Of a stretch of DNA of 64,000 bases, positions 48,501 through 60,731 are shown piece after piece. The stretch comes from Cyclospora cayetanensis (taxonomy: Eukaryota > Apicomplexa > Conoidasida > Eucoccidiorida > Eimeriidae), in the NCBI RefSeq assembly GCF_002999335.1, contig NW_020312147.1, forward strand, positions 124,001-188,000, written 5' to 3'. The position numbers and the translations under genes are program-made. A model generated the notes under the pieces. The model ran no database searches and was not told where the DNA came from. It worked only from the letters and a program-made list of their open reading frames with translations. Within the stretch, counting starts at the first letter, position 1, and each line of letters opens with the position of its first letter.

Positions 48501-51500
48501 CAGCTCAACGACGCTAGCAGGGGTCAGCGTGACGTCGCCCTTCCGCAGCTGCTCGGGTGCCTCGATGGGTGCGGCCTCGCGCGCCTGTTGGAGAGGAGAG
48601 CGGAGGTGCTCCAGCAGGTCGAAGTACAGCCGGTATCCCTTCTGTACTTTGGCAGGGTCTCTAAAGGCTGCCAGAGCCGCTGCAGGCAACAGTTTCTCCA
48701 GTGGCGGAGGTCCTGTGAGCGTATACGGCAGCTGTGGCTGCTCTTCGTCAAGCTGCATAGGGCCAGGCACCCGGTAAAGATCCAGGATCTTCCAGGCCCC
48801 GCGAACCTGATTCCCCACATTAACGGATACACATAAGTACACAAACACGCAAACGTGCACACACAAATACATACATATACAAGTGCAGCGCAGAAGACCC
48901 TGCGGTGGGCAACCTCTGGCACGTTTCGACCTCCACCACACTCCTTCCGCCTCCAAACCCATGTCTCCACATGCCTGCTAGCTAGGTCGGCACAGAACCT
49001 AAAAGCCGCTCCCTTCGACGGCGAAGGGACGCGCATGCAGATCAAAATGGGCAGCAGGTGTGTCTTCAGGCCCCCCACTGCGGCCCCTGTAGCCAGTAGT
49101 GCAGACAGTCACTCTCAAAAGAGCGATCTACCTGTTCGAACGCCTTGAATAGCGGCTTTTCGATGTCGACGAGAAACTTCTTGATGACCGGCACATTGGC
49201 CTTCCCCTTGCGATTTTCCAGGTTCATCATTCGAGTCAGGGGGATTCCAGCTGGCTGCCAGCTCTTGATGTCGCTGCTGCAGCTCATGCCCTTCAGCACA
49301 GCCATGCAGCTGGTGGCCTGCGCGGCGCAAACCAACAGAACGCACACACGCGGAGGCCTGAAGGCTTCGCAGGTGACTTCAAAGGGGGCAGCACCGCATG
49401 CCGCACCTCCCAGCAGCACAGCAACCCTCGCTGCACCGAAGTGCTGGTGCTGCTTCAGGATAAATGTCTCCCGATGGAGAATGAAAATGCCACGCGAAGC
49501 ACTCGTCAGCCCGCACGCGAGAAGAAGAAAAGCCCCTCAGAGGAGCGCGTTTTCGCCCGACGAAGGTGTCGCGCAATGCCGCAGCGCAGTCTCAAAAGAC
49601 GCACTTTGTTTTGGATTAGGGCTGCAGCCACGTTGCCGAGACCATAGCAGTACGAGGCGTCGAAATCGCTGGGGAAGCCACTGCGGCCTTCATATCTGCG
49701 CCACAAAAATACACGCGGTGCTCGCGTCAGCCGCACGCCCCTAGCCGCCTACACCGTTGCCACGTGGCCTCTCTAGTCCTGCTGCCTCCTCCCCGATGTT
49801 TGCGCACCCCAGACGAGCCGGCTAAAAGCGGACTGAGCACGAAGACACTCGAAAACCTAGAGTAGCAAGTTGCTGGTCTAGAGAGGCGCAGAAGCACACT
49901 GTGCACGCCTGCTATACACCCTCGGGCTCGATGTATGACGCACCCCAGATACGTGCAGCGGCCTTGAAAGGTGTGCTGAAAGCTCCTGTTTTGCAGTTCC
50001 TTCATGGTTAGTTCGAGCAGCAGTTGTTCCGTGTGAATTAGCGCGACCTGAGGGCCCCCACAGAGAGCACACAACACGCGCAGGCGTGCAAAGCGTCGGT
50101 TGCACCTCGCATGGCGGTGCAGCCATCCCCGACCAGCCAATGCCACACGCGTTGAATGCTGCAACAGGCCTTCGGCAGTACGCTTAGCCAAGATTCCCAG
50201 AGCAGGCACTGGCAGTGCTCGCCACAGAGCCCTCGCTCTTCCCGCGCAACCAAGCGAGAAGCGCACAGGCAACTCGAGATCCAAGGTGACTGTAGAGGCT
50301 GGATGTCGCGAGCCAGTGGAAACCATGACTCCGTGTTTTCCCTCCCCCTCCCCCGCATGCCTGCTATTCTTCTGGCGGCATGGACGAAATTTCAGCCAGC
50401 GTTATCAAGGCTTCAAGGCAAGGCCCTCAAAACGTACGTCAAGGCTACTGAACAACAGCATCGACTCTGGAAGAATGGCCTCCTTAAATCGAAAAACAAT
50501 CGTTGAGCTAAGCCTTTACCTGCACGTTGCCGTGGGGATCACGGTCGAGCAGCAGCTGCTGCTGGGTGTGGGCCGGCAGCATTTCCAGAACTGCACGGCT
50601 CTCCGGCGTAAGCTTCGCCTTATCGAATTCTCCGACCGCAACGATGGTGTTGATTTCTCCAATTAGCACTCCCACCTGTCCAAGTACACACCCACGACTC
50701 ACAAGACATGTCAGCATTCCCGCCTCAATAATCGACCCGCACGTAAACCTGCTCCCTGTATCGTTTCCCAAGGCTCTTCTGAGAGTCTTAGCCGGACTGT
50801 GAGGCTTTGCTTCGCAGCTCCCACAAGACACGAAGCCGTGGTCTCTTCACAGCACATCCTGTGTAGTGTTATTTTTTTGTCGCAAGACTTTTATTGGGCG
50901 ATTTTCCCCATTTCGTCTCGCTAGCCCTGTGACATGCGGCACAGGTTGTCTGCAGCACTCTATTTCCTCCGCACCTCTGGAATGAATTCAATGAGTCCTT
51001 CTGGCAGGAGGATAACCCCATACAGCTTTCCTATCTTTGCCCTGGCCTCGACGAGGTCGGCAGTCATCGCAACCAGCTGCTTGAGGCTCTGCTTTTTTGC
51101 GAGCACTTCCTCTCCAATAAAGGTCATGTTGGGGTGACACCGGAGGGCGCACTCCAGGGTTAGTAGAGATGCACTCCTGCCCATGAGCCGTACGAACTGG
51201 TAGACGTTGCCTGTACATTAGGCGGCGCAGCTCACGGAAAACTGCCAAAGATGCAGAACTGCCCCAACCTCCGAAGGCAGCACATGTCTCAAGCAAGCAC
51301 ATGCAAGCGCATCCAATCCGTCTGCAAGCGCCGATTGGGAAGAAAAATAGGAAGAGAGGCACCGGCCATAGCATGCGCAGGGGGCTCTTGCGGCAAAGCA
51401 ACTCACGCTGCGTCATCGTTTGCATCATGAGGTTGCCGATCGAGCACGAGTACGTGCGGCAGGCAGTGTCGAACCCGAAGGAAATCTCCACAAAGTAATT

Positions 51501-52432
51501 CTTTAGATCTCCGTCTATGGTCTTAGGGCAGCCCACCACTTGAGTGGCGCTCCCGTGCGCTTTGAAATACTCCGCCAAGATAGCTGCATTCGTGTTCGAG
51601 TCGTCGCCTCCAATCACAACAAGGCCATCAAGCTGGAGCTTCTTGCAGACCTAAGGACGCACGGCACACGCAAAAGGCAACAGAACCACTCACAGCGAAG
51701 AATCTTCTGAATATGTTTCACCATGAAAAGAACGCCCCTCTTCAGAACCCGACGAACGACGCGTTTCTCGTATGCCGTTTTTTCGGGGAGCGACCAGGAA
51801 GCTGTCGAAACCCTCCCGCCTGCTTTCGCCGCTAGGCGCAGCGCATGTGCAGAGGTAGATACATATACCCAGGTGTACAGGCACATGATATATTCATGCA
51901 CAATGTCACCCGCACTCACTTCAAGAGAAGCCTGCTTCTGCGCGTCCGTCTCGATCTTGTGGCGGCCACTCTTGATCATGTCGAAGCCGCCCATGTTTCT
52001 GTACTGGTCAATCGTCTCTCCATCAAGAACTCTGTATTCGCCACTGTATACCCCATGAGGGCCCCCCAAGAAGCCGTAGAGGACGGAGCTGGCATTCACG
52101 CGCTTGATGTAGTCGAATACCCCACATATGACATTGTGACCACCTGCCGCCTGCCCTCCACTGAGCACAACTCCAACCTTGAGAGGCTTGTTGGAGTCCG
52201 CAGTCGCAGATCCCGAAACGAGTTTCAAAAATGGTGTGTCGATGGTGTTTGGGAAGAGGTCGCGCAGGATCTGAGCGTCTTCGGCCGAGACAGAGAAAGG
52301 CGCATTCATCTGTTTGTCTTGCTCGTTCAAAAGCGACTCGCCCTCGACACGCACAGCGCTAAGAGCAGAAGCAGAAAACACTGCAGGAAGAGGAGGCACA
52401 AAGGCACGCCGTGCCAGCTGCGGCGCACACAT
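45562..52432 (-). CDS. PFKII: Tandem pyrophosphate-type 6-phosphofructokinase, 14 exons, second half degenerate
   Basis: Converts fructose-6-phosphate to the 1,6-bisphosphate in glycolysis. Exons: 51920-52432, 51407-51650, 50975-51210, 50520-50675, 49944-50047, 49605-49695, 49132-49317, 48328-48806, 48011-48173, 47515-47842, 47117-47277, 46803-46895, 46503-46691, 45562-46002. All phases agree; 3384 nt, 1127 residues. The N-terminal half has every expected motif: [61 protein letters not shown] and [18 protein letters not shown] with PKTIDGD is the PPi-dependent signature. The C-terminal half keeps the fold landmarks ([22 protein letters not shown]) but has GGTFTG for [15 protein letters not shown] for the TIDGD loop, and GGGRG for MGR, so it should be inactive. 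Fused beta/alpha halves are known from Plasmodium and Toxoplasma; this follows that plan. Confidence 0.96.
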
Positions 52433-54100
52433 TTAACCCACAAGCACAAAACCAAGGGAAGCACAGAAAGCATGACCGCTCTCCCGAGCCTCTCTCAAGC
52501 AAATGCCACCTTCCAGCGACACGCACATGCGCCTGAGTCCAAAAGGGTGCAAAAGAAACTGTCCAGCGTAAGCACCACTAGGGACGCGCCACTGGAAAGT
52601 GCCTATACACCGGCCGAAAAATATACACGCGCAAGCGGCCCCTCTCACAAACCTCTATGCGCCGATGATAAACCATCTAGATTCGAGCAATCGCCGATAT
52701 CCCTTCAAAACCGCATATAGATCCCCATGGCCTACTTGCTTGGAAGAAGCTGTAGCCGTAGGCTCGGGGGGCCCCTTGGGAAGTGGAAGGGAGGACTGCG
52801 CAACTCCCGTCATTTTAACAACTGTGTTAGCAGGCCACACGCACACGAATTCTCCGCAAAAGTCCATGAAGCTCAAGTCCGACGCGACAGCGCGTCTTCC
52901 AGGCACACACTACAACGAAGAAGTAACGAGCGTCTCCTGTAAGGGGGAGCGGTGGGCGAAGGTACCGAGACCAAAAGGGGCAACTTGTTTAGGAGTTCAC
53001 ACTAAAGCACACGGTGACGAAGAGTATTTTAGGTGCTATGTGGGAGTATAAGACGAAAATGGGGAAGAAATGAGTAACCTTCTAGTGAGCAGAAGGGAAA
53101 GCGTCCGCCGGCCGTAGGCCTCACCGATGTACACAAGCAGAAGTACCCGTGTTGCTTATCCCTAATCCCAAATTCTTAACGCAAAGGATGGCGCGGAAAC
53201 CGGCTTACGCGTAAATGCAAAAAGAAATATGCGACAACGTGTGCCGGGCGCAAAGATTCAACCTAGAGGGGAAGAGGTGTGTGGCTGAGGGCTGCTGCTG
53301 CCTGCCTGTAGTTCGGTTCTACGGCAGATCTCACGCGAGACAAAGCATTAAGGCACTAGTTTCTGGAAAATAGCGACAGGAACACAACGCGGCAAACAAC
53401 GAGGGGAAGCCGCGAGAGAGCGCGTTTACTATCGGGAGGGGCGGAGCCCTTCACTGCCCCTCAGGAGAGACATTTGCCTGGAGTGCCGACACTGGCTGAT
53501 CTCAAAGCCCCTAAAACAGCATAACTACAACATCAAACAAGATTCTGTGTTAAATAGTTGTGTTTATTGATTTTCTTATCAAAGGTCACCTCGCCTGAGC
53601 GGCAGTACACACCCCAGAAACCTGATGTGTGCCGACGGTGAATGCGCACTTGCCCGTCCTCTCTCTAGTACGGCCAAACGACTTAAAAGACACTTCTTCC
53701 ATCCTCATGGACGTATTTGAGGCACGACTACGTCGGGGTACATTCAAAAAAAGGAGGATGACGCTTTAGAACCAGGGAGTCACGAGGCCTGGTAGCCCAT
53801 ACTTCTACCCTACGAATGCAGATCCGTGTGTTTTAAAAGGAGAGCCCTCAAGTGAGCTTTCAGAAGAGGATCCTCTAAAAGTGCCAAAAAGCCGGTCCCG
53901 GTTAACACGGGCTGGTGATACCTGCCTGCACATTGTGTGGGGTGTTGCATCGCTCTACCGTTCTCGCCACCTATGTCGTTCAGTATAGTGTAGCAAGCCA
54001 AGCTACAGTCAAACATTTCTACTATATATGCATTCGACTTTGGATCAAAAAAGAATCGACTACTTCGTTTATATGTGTTCTATAACTTATTTATTGCAGG
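52433..54100. other. Intergenic, no gene recognised
   Basis: Region upstream of the phosphofructokinase start; a TAA sits directly before the ATG in frame. One GGGGCCCC site at 52768. No gene, repeat array or RNA gene identified. Retroelement-like sequence begins near 54.1 kb. Confidence 0.4.
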
Positions 54101-57100
54101 ATACTGTCAACACGATACGAGACGCAGTGTTGTACTCCTGCACCTGAGATGCTTTGTGCAGCTAACTATGACTGCTTGGAGTGCTAGAGGTCGTCGTATT
54201 TTGCACCCTAGCTGGCCCTTTATCATCGCGTCAGAACCTCTGAGGGTGGGGGAAGGGGAAGGACGGAGCACTTTTGAAAAAAATTCCAGTATCTCTCCAG
54301 TAGCTTTACATTGATCTTGGAGATAAGTTTCTCCCAAACGAATCCTTATATGGAGCGGTACAATCAGTAATACCGCTTAGTTTCGACACAGCTGTTCTCC
54401 ATTCATCCACTGGCTGTGGATGCAGTGGAATATGAGGTGTTCCTACAAGAGTTTTCCTGTCTTGATCACAATATTGGGTCGTTCACTAATATTTTCTTCG
54501 ACAACAGCATGGGGGGAAAGCCCTGTTAGAATGGAATTCGACGATGACACGACGCTTGGTGGGGCTGCAGAGGCCGGCCTGCAAGCTGATGTTTTAGCAG
54601 CAGCTCCACATATGGTGGAACGACATGACTTTTCAGCCGATTATATGTTTGTAGATGCGTCAACGAGATTCTGGCAGCTGCAAAGATGGGCATGTACTCG
54701 AAATTTGAATCGATGGATTTGAGATGCGCCTGGTTTGTACGTTCCCACTGAAGAGAACGGAGTGCTCCCTGCGGCATGCCTACCCGATGTAGCAGCACTT
54801 CAATGGGAATCCTATCCATAAAAAAATTGTAGGCCTATAGGGATTACTGCAGTTCAATCCTTCGCACATGTCCAGACTCATCGGTTGACGTCAAGATCAA
54901 GTCTGCAGTAAGCCTTGGGAAACTTGGGATACATACAGCAGAAGAATTTCACCTCGATCAAGTTACCGAGAAATGTGAGCCTTTTACTCGCAAAAGTCAT
55001 AAGGTACACGTCTAGCCGAAACGTTAAAAAAGGTGGTTGTTGCATGAGTAGCAGCTTAGTGATTGAGCGACAGACCTGTGAAACCTTTAGAGATGGACTG
55101 CTCAAGGTTTCCCGAGCAAATGAGGGCAAGTCTTACGTTTGTGGGTGCAAAGGATGAGGTGTAAGTGTGGCTTAGAATTTAAGAACGTTAGCGTTCTGGC
55201 AACCGATCATAGGCTACAATTTAACGCGGTCAAGGGACGAAAGCTAGAGAGAATTGGTGATCCTATAGCAGCCCCCGAACAACAGGAATGAATCAAATAA
55301 GAGCACGCTGCCTGGCGGGCAGAGAGCACGCATGAGGAAGGCAGAAAGCCTTCACGCAGGCTGCCGCATAGTGCAGAAGGCCACAGAGGCCAGAGAGAAA
55401 ACTGCGGACCCACCGCAGGTCTAGTCTGCGCTGACGCACGTACACTGTGTTGGTCGGAAACTGCTGGCGTGAGTTAACAACGGATGCGCAGTAGATCTTT
55501 ATTCGAGGAGACGGCACAGAAGTGCACTCTGCCTATTCACATGCCTGCGCAGTTCCTAAAACGCACACTTGCCGAAGGAATTCAGAAGGCTGGAATCTGA
55601 AAACACGCAGCAGTCGGTTGCTAATTGAAATCGGAACCGGGTCGTATCAGCAGGCCCCTGACTTCTTTGCTGGACCCGTACACTATAACGTAAATCTAGA
55701 TATGCCTAGGGATCCCAGAGGAAGAGGCTCATGGGGCCATAGTCACGCTCTCTGGACGTTCGTGGGCTAGAAAACACTAGAAATAAATCAGGGTTTCCCG
55801 AACATCGGTCATTTGATCTGTGGTGAGCGAAGTAGAGTCTTTGTTTGGACAAGGTGAGGAAGAGTCTTCATAGGGGCGGCTCAAAGTCACAGTAGCAGTT
55901 GGCGGTTCAAAGGATGCATACACTTTTACTGGCTCTAGAGAAACAGCAGGAATGGGCGAATATCAAGTATAAATTCGCGGATGAGCTAAATAGTGACGGG
56001 CTGCCAGCTGAGTTGCCACATGCGGGTCGTCCAGTGCACCGTTCCTAGCTAATGCCCGAGTCAGCTTCAATCCATGTATCGCACTGTCAGAAGCCCACAC
56101 AGCACGACGAGGAGACTGAGCGGCAGCAGGATGACTTGATGAAAAAGGCAGAGGTCAGGAAGCAACCAGCGCTGTGGGGTATCACTCGGCGTGGATACTA
56201 GTAAAGGAGAAAGGTAGTGTAAGTGGGCTACGTTCAAGTCTGAGTGCAAGACCACTGTGACTCAAAGCTTTTTGACTTCTTGGATTGCCGAATTACATAA
56301 TAGTCTACATGGATCAACGATTTTTTCGACATTTCACCCAACAATCGCATACTTGCAGATCCACTTTCACCCGTATGACAGGATTAAAGCGGTGGTCCAT
56401 GCTTGCAATCACAAACTGACGTATAGCTGTGCGTCTTTTGGACTAAATTAAGCCTCAGGTGAACAACAACAAAGGGCTACTCGGAATGGAACGAGACCGC
56501 TTAAGAGCGGTGGAAAGCTATCGGCGGGAACACCGCTATCTTCAGCTGAAAGATTCAAGTGCATCTACAGCGCATACGTGAACTTCAGCCGTTGCTGGAA
56601 AAGAAGTGAGATATCATGGAGCATACGATGCTTTCTGGCTGATAAAATCGAATTCCTGGGACTCTCTGTTTAGCTGAAGGAATTTATCTACAACCGTCAA
56701 ATTTTGAAGCAGTCACGGCGTGTCTTTTTTCTGTAGGCATCCGCAAAATCGTTGCAACGCATTGAGGACGTGCATCTTATCATTGATGTTTCGCTCAGGA
56801 ATTTTCTGGGACTGCTGCGTTCCGGCTTATTTACTCGAGAAAACGCAGTGTAGGATCTGGACGGAGGAGGAGGATGCCGTAGCTCATACGCTGTCAGCCG
56901 CCTTACAACTCCTCCCGTACTGAGAATGTCCGGTTATGAGCGTCATTTCGTCTTCATAACTACTGCTAGTGACGAATCGGTGGGTGCTATTGTTCCCCAA
57001 CAGGCTACGCCCTCGCCCTACACCTGTTTATCGCATGTCATTCTTACCACATCACCGAAGACGAGCAGAAAAGTCCGATGCGGGAAAAAAAGCTGCATGT

Positions 57101-57150
57101 GGTGTTGTGGGGCACGAAAAACAATTTCGGCACCACTGATTTAGGCGTTA
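54101..57150 (+). mobile_element. Decayed Ty3/gypsy-type LTR retroelement, copy B
   Basis: Pol fragments in correct order with stops and frame changes. At about 55980-56200 is the region before the RT core (FADELNSDGLPAELPHAG ... ERQQDDLMKKAEVRKQ). At 56260-56450 is reverse transcriptase: NSLHGSTIFSTFHPTIAYLQ, then IHFHPYDRIKAVV and SFGLN, matching the conserved LHGSTIFSKLD...HQI.IHP.DR.KTA...FGLTNAP block. At about 56645 is IEFLGLS, matching VEFLGH. At about 56935-57000 is RHFVFITTASDESVGAIV, matching the RNase H start (FVLTTDASDFAIGAVL). The left part (54380-54600) resembles copy A at 20150-20340. No integrase or LTR was found. The element is dead. Confidence 0.72.
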
Positions 57151-58290
57151 TTCCACTGGCACCATAAACAGTATGTCCAAATATTCCAGGTTATTGTCAA
57201 CGTGCCCTGTGCACTCTTTTTTATGTGCAGGCGTACTCAGTTATGTTTTCACTTTGTTGCATGCATCAACCGTTACAAGGAAATCTATGAAATTAAAGAC
57301 GCATTCTAGCCAACAACGAATGACGGACCAAACCAACACAATCGCGACGGCGCGATGGCTCGCTGTCGTCTGAGCACTAAGTCATTTTAGCTTGGTGCTA
57401 CGGAAAAGGAGAAGTAAACTATTTTAAGGGAATCGAAAAACACGCTAGATCAGGACTGCCTCCGCGTCTCCTAATGCTTCATCTGCGTGCAGATAGAGCC
57501 GATGCACGCAGCATGGTGGTTTTTGAAGCTCCAGAGAGCATAGGTCATGTAGGTACTCAATAGCTGAGCGTGTTTCTGCATAAATTTGAGCTACAGAACA
57601 CCTTGGCATCATGTGCATGCACATAGAGCCAGTGAACGTAGCATTGGGGATTTGAACGCTTCGAAAGTTAAAGGAAGAATGTAGATACAAAAAAATGAGA
57701 GCGCCAGTCATAAGTAAGTGTACAGGATACTTCCCATAAAGGAAAGCAAGTGTACGCTGTTGAATGACGATTACCCAATAATGAAGGGAATACAGTGCGT
57801 AGCAACTAGCCATGTTAATAAAATGCCGCGAATCCACATGCAGACAACGAAGCCAGCAACTCGTTTTGCGTAAACCACTTATTTTGGGGTTACCACTCGC
57901 TTTTCCTTCGAGACTCCCTTATTCTGTGTCTTTGATGCTCAACAATCAAAGAATTCAGCATTACTGTGGTCCCCTGGAGGATTTGCCTTCACTCGGGGCA
58001 AAGCTGGTGTATTGTTGAGGGAGTTCCAAAATCTGGTCAAGGTTCCAGTTGCAGGGGTTCTGTGGCACCACTGATGTTAGAAAAGTCGATCGAGTAAGCA
58101 TTGCATTGATAAATGAAAGTATTGCAAATAGTACAAATCACCTGGGTGCAAAAGTCTTCGGTTGATCACCATCTGATGCACCTCGGAAAGCCTGCCTAGC
58201 CACCAAAACAAAATCTCCAGGCTCTGACACACAGCCAGCCTCCAATTACCACTATTTCGTTCTTCTCTTGTGTAAACCTTGAGCAAGCGT
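57151..58290. other. No gene recognised, probably more element debris
   Basis: Lies between two reverse-transcriptase remnants. No motif found in either strand, including the open frame 57445-57837 (-). Confidence 0.35.
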
Positions 58291-58560
58291 TTGTGTGCAC
58301 AAGCTACAGGCTCTCCAAAATCCCTGCTGCTCTAAGAGTGGCTGTTGGGATCATCCAGTTGAGGTCGAGTCTGGAGAGGAGCTCCATAGTGTAGACCAAA
58401 GATGCGGCAGCGAAACGGATAAACGCGCCTACTGTTGCAATACAAGCCCCTTTAGCACACGGAAGAATATAACGCAAGCAATTGATTTTTTGCGAGCTCA
58501 GAGTCAGAAATACAGTAGTCGGTGCGCGTTGTCTGGCCATCTGCCACAAGGTGAACCACC
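58291..58560 (+). mobile_element. Second reverse transcriptase remnant (copy C)
   Basis: The frame from 58295 reads CCSKSGCWDHPVEVESGEEL and later YCCNTSPFSTRKNITQAIDF. This matches two neighbouring RT blocks of gypsy-type elements (LKSGYWQIPVEpes and MPFGLKNAPATFQ). Copy B already has its own version of this block at 56.3 kb, so this is a separate insertion or a rearranged piece. Boundaries are set only by the similarity. Confidence 0.5.
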
Positions 58561-60731
58561 GTCGTCATATTGTCGTGAATGTGTAGTCAGGTCACAAAGA
58601 CACGGTATAACGCAGTGACTAACTTTGCAATCCTATCCGTAATTGTACCCCTGGTAAAGCTATGGAGCTCCCAGCCACGAGCGAAGAATAATAAGCGAAT
58701 TTCTGATTCGTGAGAGAAATAAGCATAGTTCCTGAGTCTGCCGAGAAAAACGCTGATGTTATTTGACCCTTGATATCCCGCAGCCCAAACGTAAAGTTCA
58801 CTCTCAGCCCAGTTCAAATCCTTCATGCAATCACAAGGCTTTGCAAAGCGGCGGCTTTGGGAGAACTTGGCGCCTTGCAGCGACCGGCAATCTGGGCGAA
58901 ACGGTGCACACAATTCTGCCACGGTACGCATCCCAGGCCACAAAAACCATCTCGCGCGCTTTTCCGCGGTAGTGTGGACTCTAACATGGCCGAAGCAGCA
59001 AACCCATGGGATCTGTGTAAAGCGGCACCCAGAGCAAACTCGGACCGAACAAGCGCAGAGTACATCATGTGTATTAAATCACATCAGGCCATTCTCGAAG
59101 TGGTGGAGCTTCACCCCTCGGCCATTCTGGATTTTGACAGTGGTAGCACAGGCATGGGTGTAAAATGCAAAATGCTCACAGAATTTCTACGGAAACCGTG
59201 AATCATCACAATCAATAGCAGTTGGGCCCCAACGATATTGAAGTGCTGGGGCGCCTCAAAATCACGTCCGTGAACACGTTGATGGTCTTCGCATGCTTTG
59301 CTCGAACGTCGTTGTGCAGGAGGCACCCAAAAATGCGAGCATCTCTACAAATTAAAGAAATGACACTTGCGCCCCACTTGGCACCTAGTGCTCCGTAAGG
59401 TACGCCCGTCGGCGTCGCGTTCTATGCAGATTAGCACAGCCTCTGGTGGTCTTGACACCACCAAAGAAGAGCCGATGGAAGCAAATTGAAAGAACGACCC
59501 CGAATCCATTGTAAAAGGTTTCCTTGTTTCTTCTTTCTTACGTCGGACACCCTCCTCTCATTAGGGGCACTTACAGCCGGCGAAGCCCGTAAATCTCAAG
59601 ATAATGGACGGAGGTGTAGAGGGGAGCATCAGAGAGAGCCAACTTATTTCAAGGAATTGTGGATAACGCTAGATGCGGCAGCGTTGCTACGAACCAGAAA
59701 TTTCCTGCAACGAGACGCCGTTGCACTATATCTCTACAGTTGACTATTTGCGCATGAAGAATGACGGTCGTGTTCCCAAAGCGACGCATACACTGCAGAA
59801 AAAGTGCCAGTGCTCAAGTGGAAATACATTAGACGCATACGCATGTATTCTCAAGCTGGTGTGCTTAATAGGTTGATGTGTTCAGATGTGCCAAAAGAGC
59901 CTGATGGGAAAGTGCTTAAAGAAATGCGCTACTATCCCCTCCGCATCTTCGCCGATCGTACAAACACAATACGGAAGGAAGGACGCAATTTGGTCAACCA
60001 ACACTTCTCCTTCGTATCCTCTAAGGTGGACCCACACTGCCCCACAAGTGGCCATTGGGATTTCGTACACCCCATTCATCGCAGCTCTTCGCATCTACAC
60101 CAGCATTCTTTGCGGACAACGATAGCCTCACGCCATAGGGCTCGCGATTGGCCTTTCTACAACGACACGGCGCAGAAACTGCGTACTGTGTCACCAAACC
60201 TCTTCCTTCCTGGAAGCATTTCAAATTCATGAGCACTGACTGGGCGTGTGAGACCTCCATACCATCATGAGACCAACATTCCACAGCCTCTTGACAACTC
60301 GGAGGCGCCTCTCCTAACCTGGATCTGTGACAGGAGATGTCCCGCCATTCCTATCTTTCCCATGCTGATTTTAATAACCCGATGGAGAGAAGGAACGCCG
60401 AAAGACTGCGCAGCAGGTACGCGCTGCCATGTCAACCTTTGAAGACAGGGAATTGCACCCAGGTGCCGTCGACTGTACAGTGTATGACGTTTTTGTGAAC
60501 AAACAGCTCTAAGGGTTTGTTCCGTTCGCGTGCCTCTAAAAAACCGTTGTGCAACAGACGGCGCATTGAAAGACATTAAGAGTTCAAGTTTGCAGTTGCC
60601 AGTCTGCGGTGTACAGACACCCTAAAAAACGCAGTGGCAACTGCCGAGCCGGAGGGGCTCGAGGAGGCTGGGTGGTGGCCTACAGCCCTGCAGGCCAACA
60701 TTTTGTAGAATGCCTCTTCTAAATTCAGGCC
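58561..60731. other. No gene recognised
   Basis: Downstream of copy C. Open frames 58770-59201 (+) and 59804-60232 (+) show no domain I can name. The region from about 60600 contains the GC-rich character of the neighbouring gene. Confidence 0.35.
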
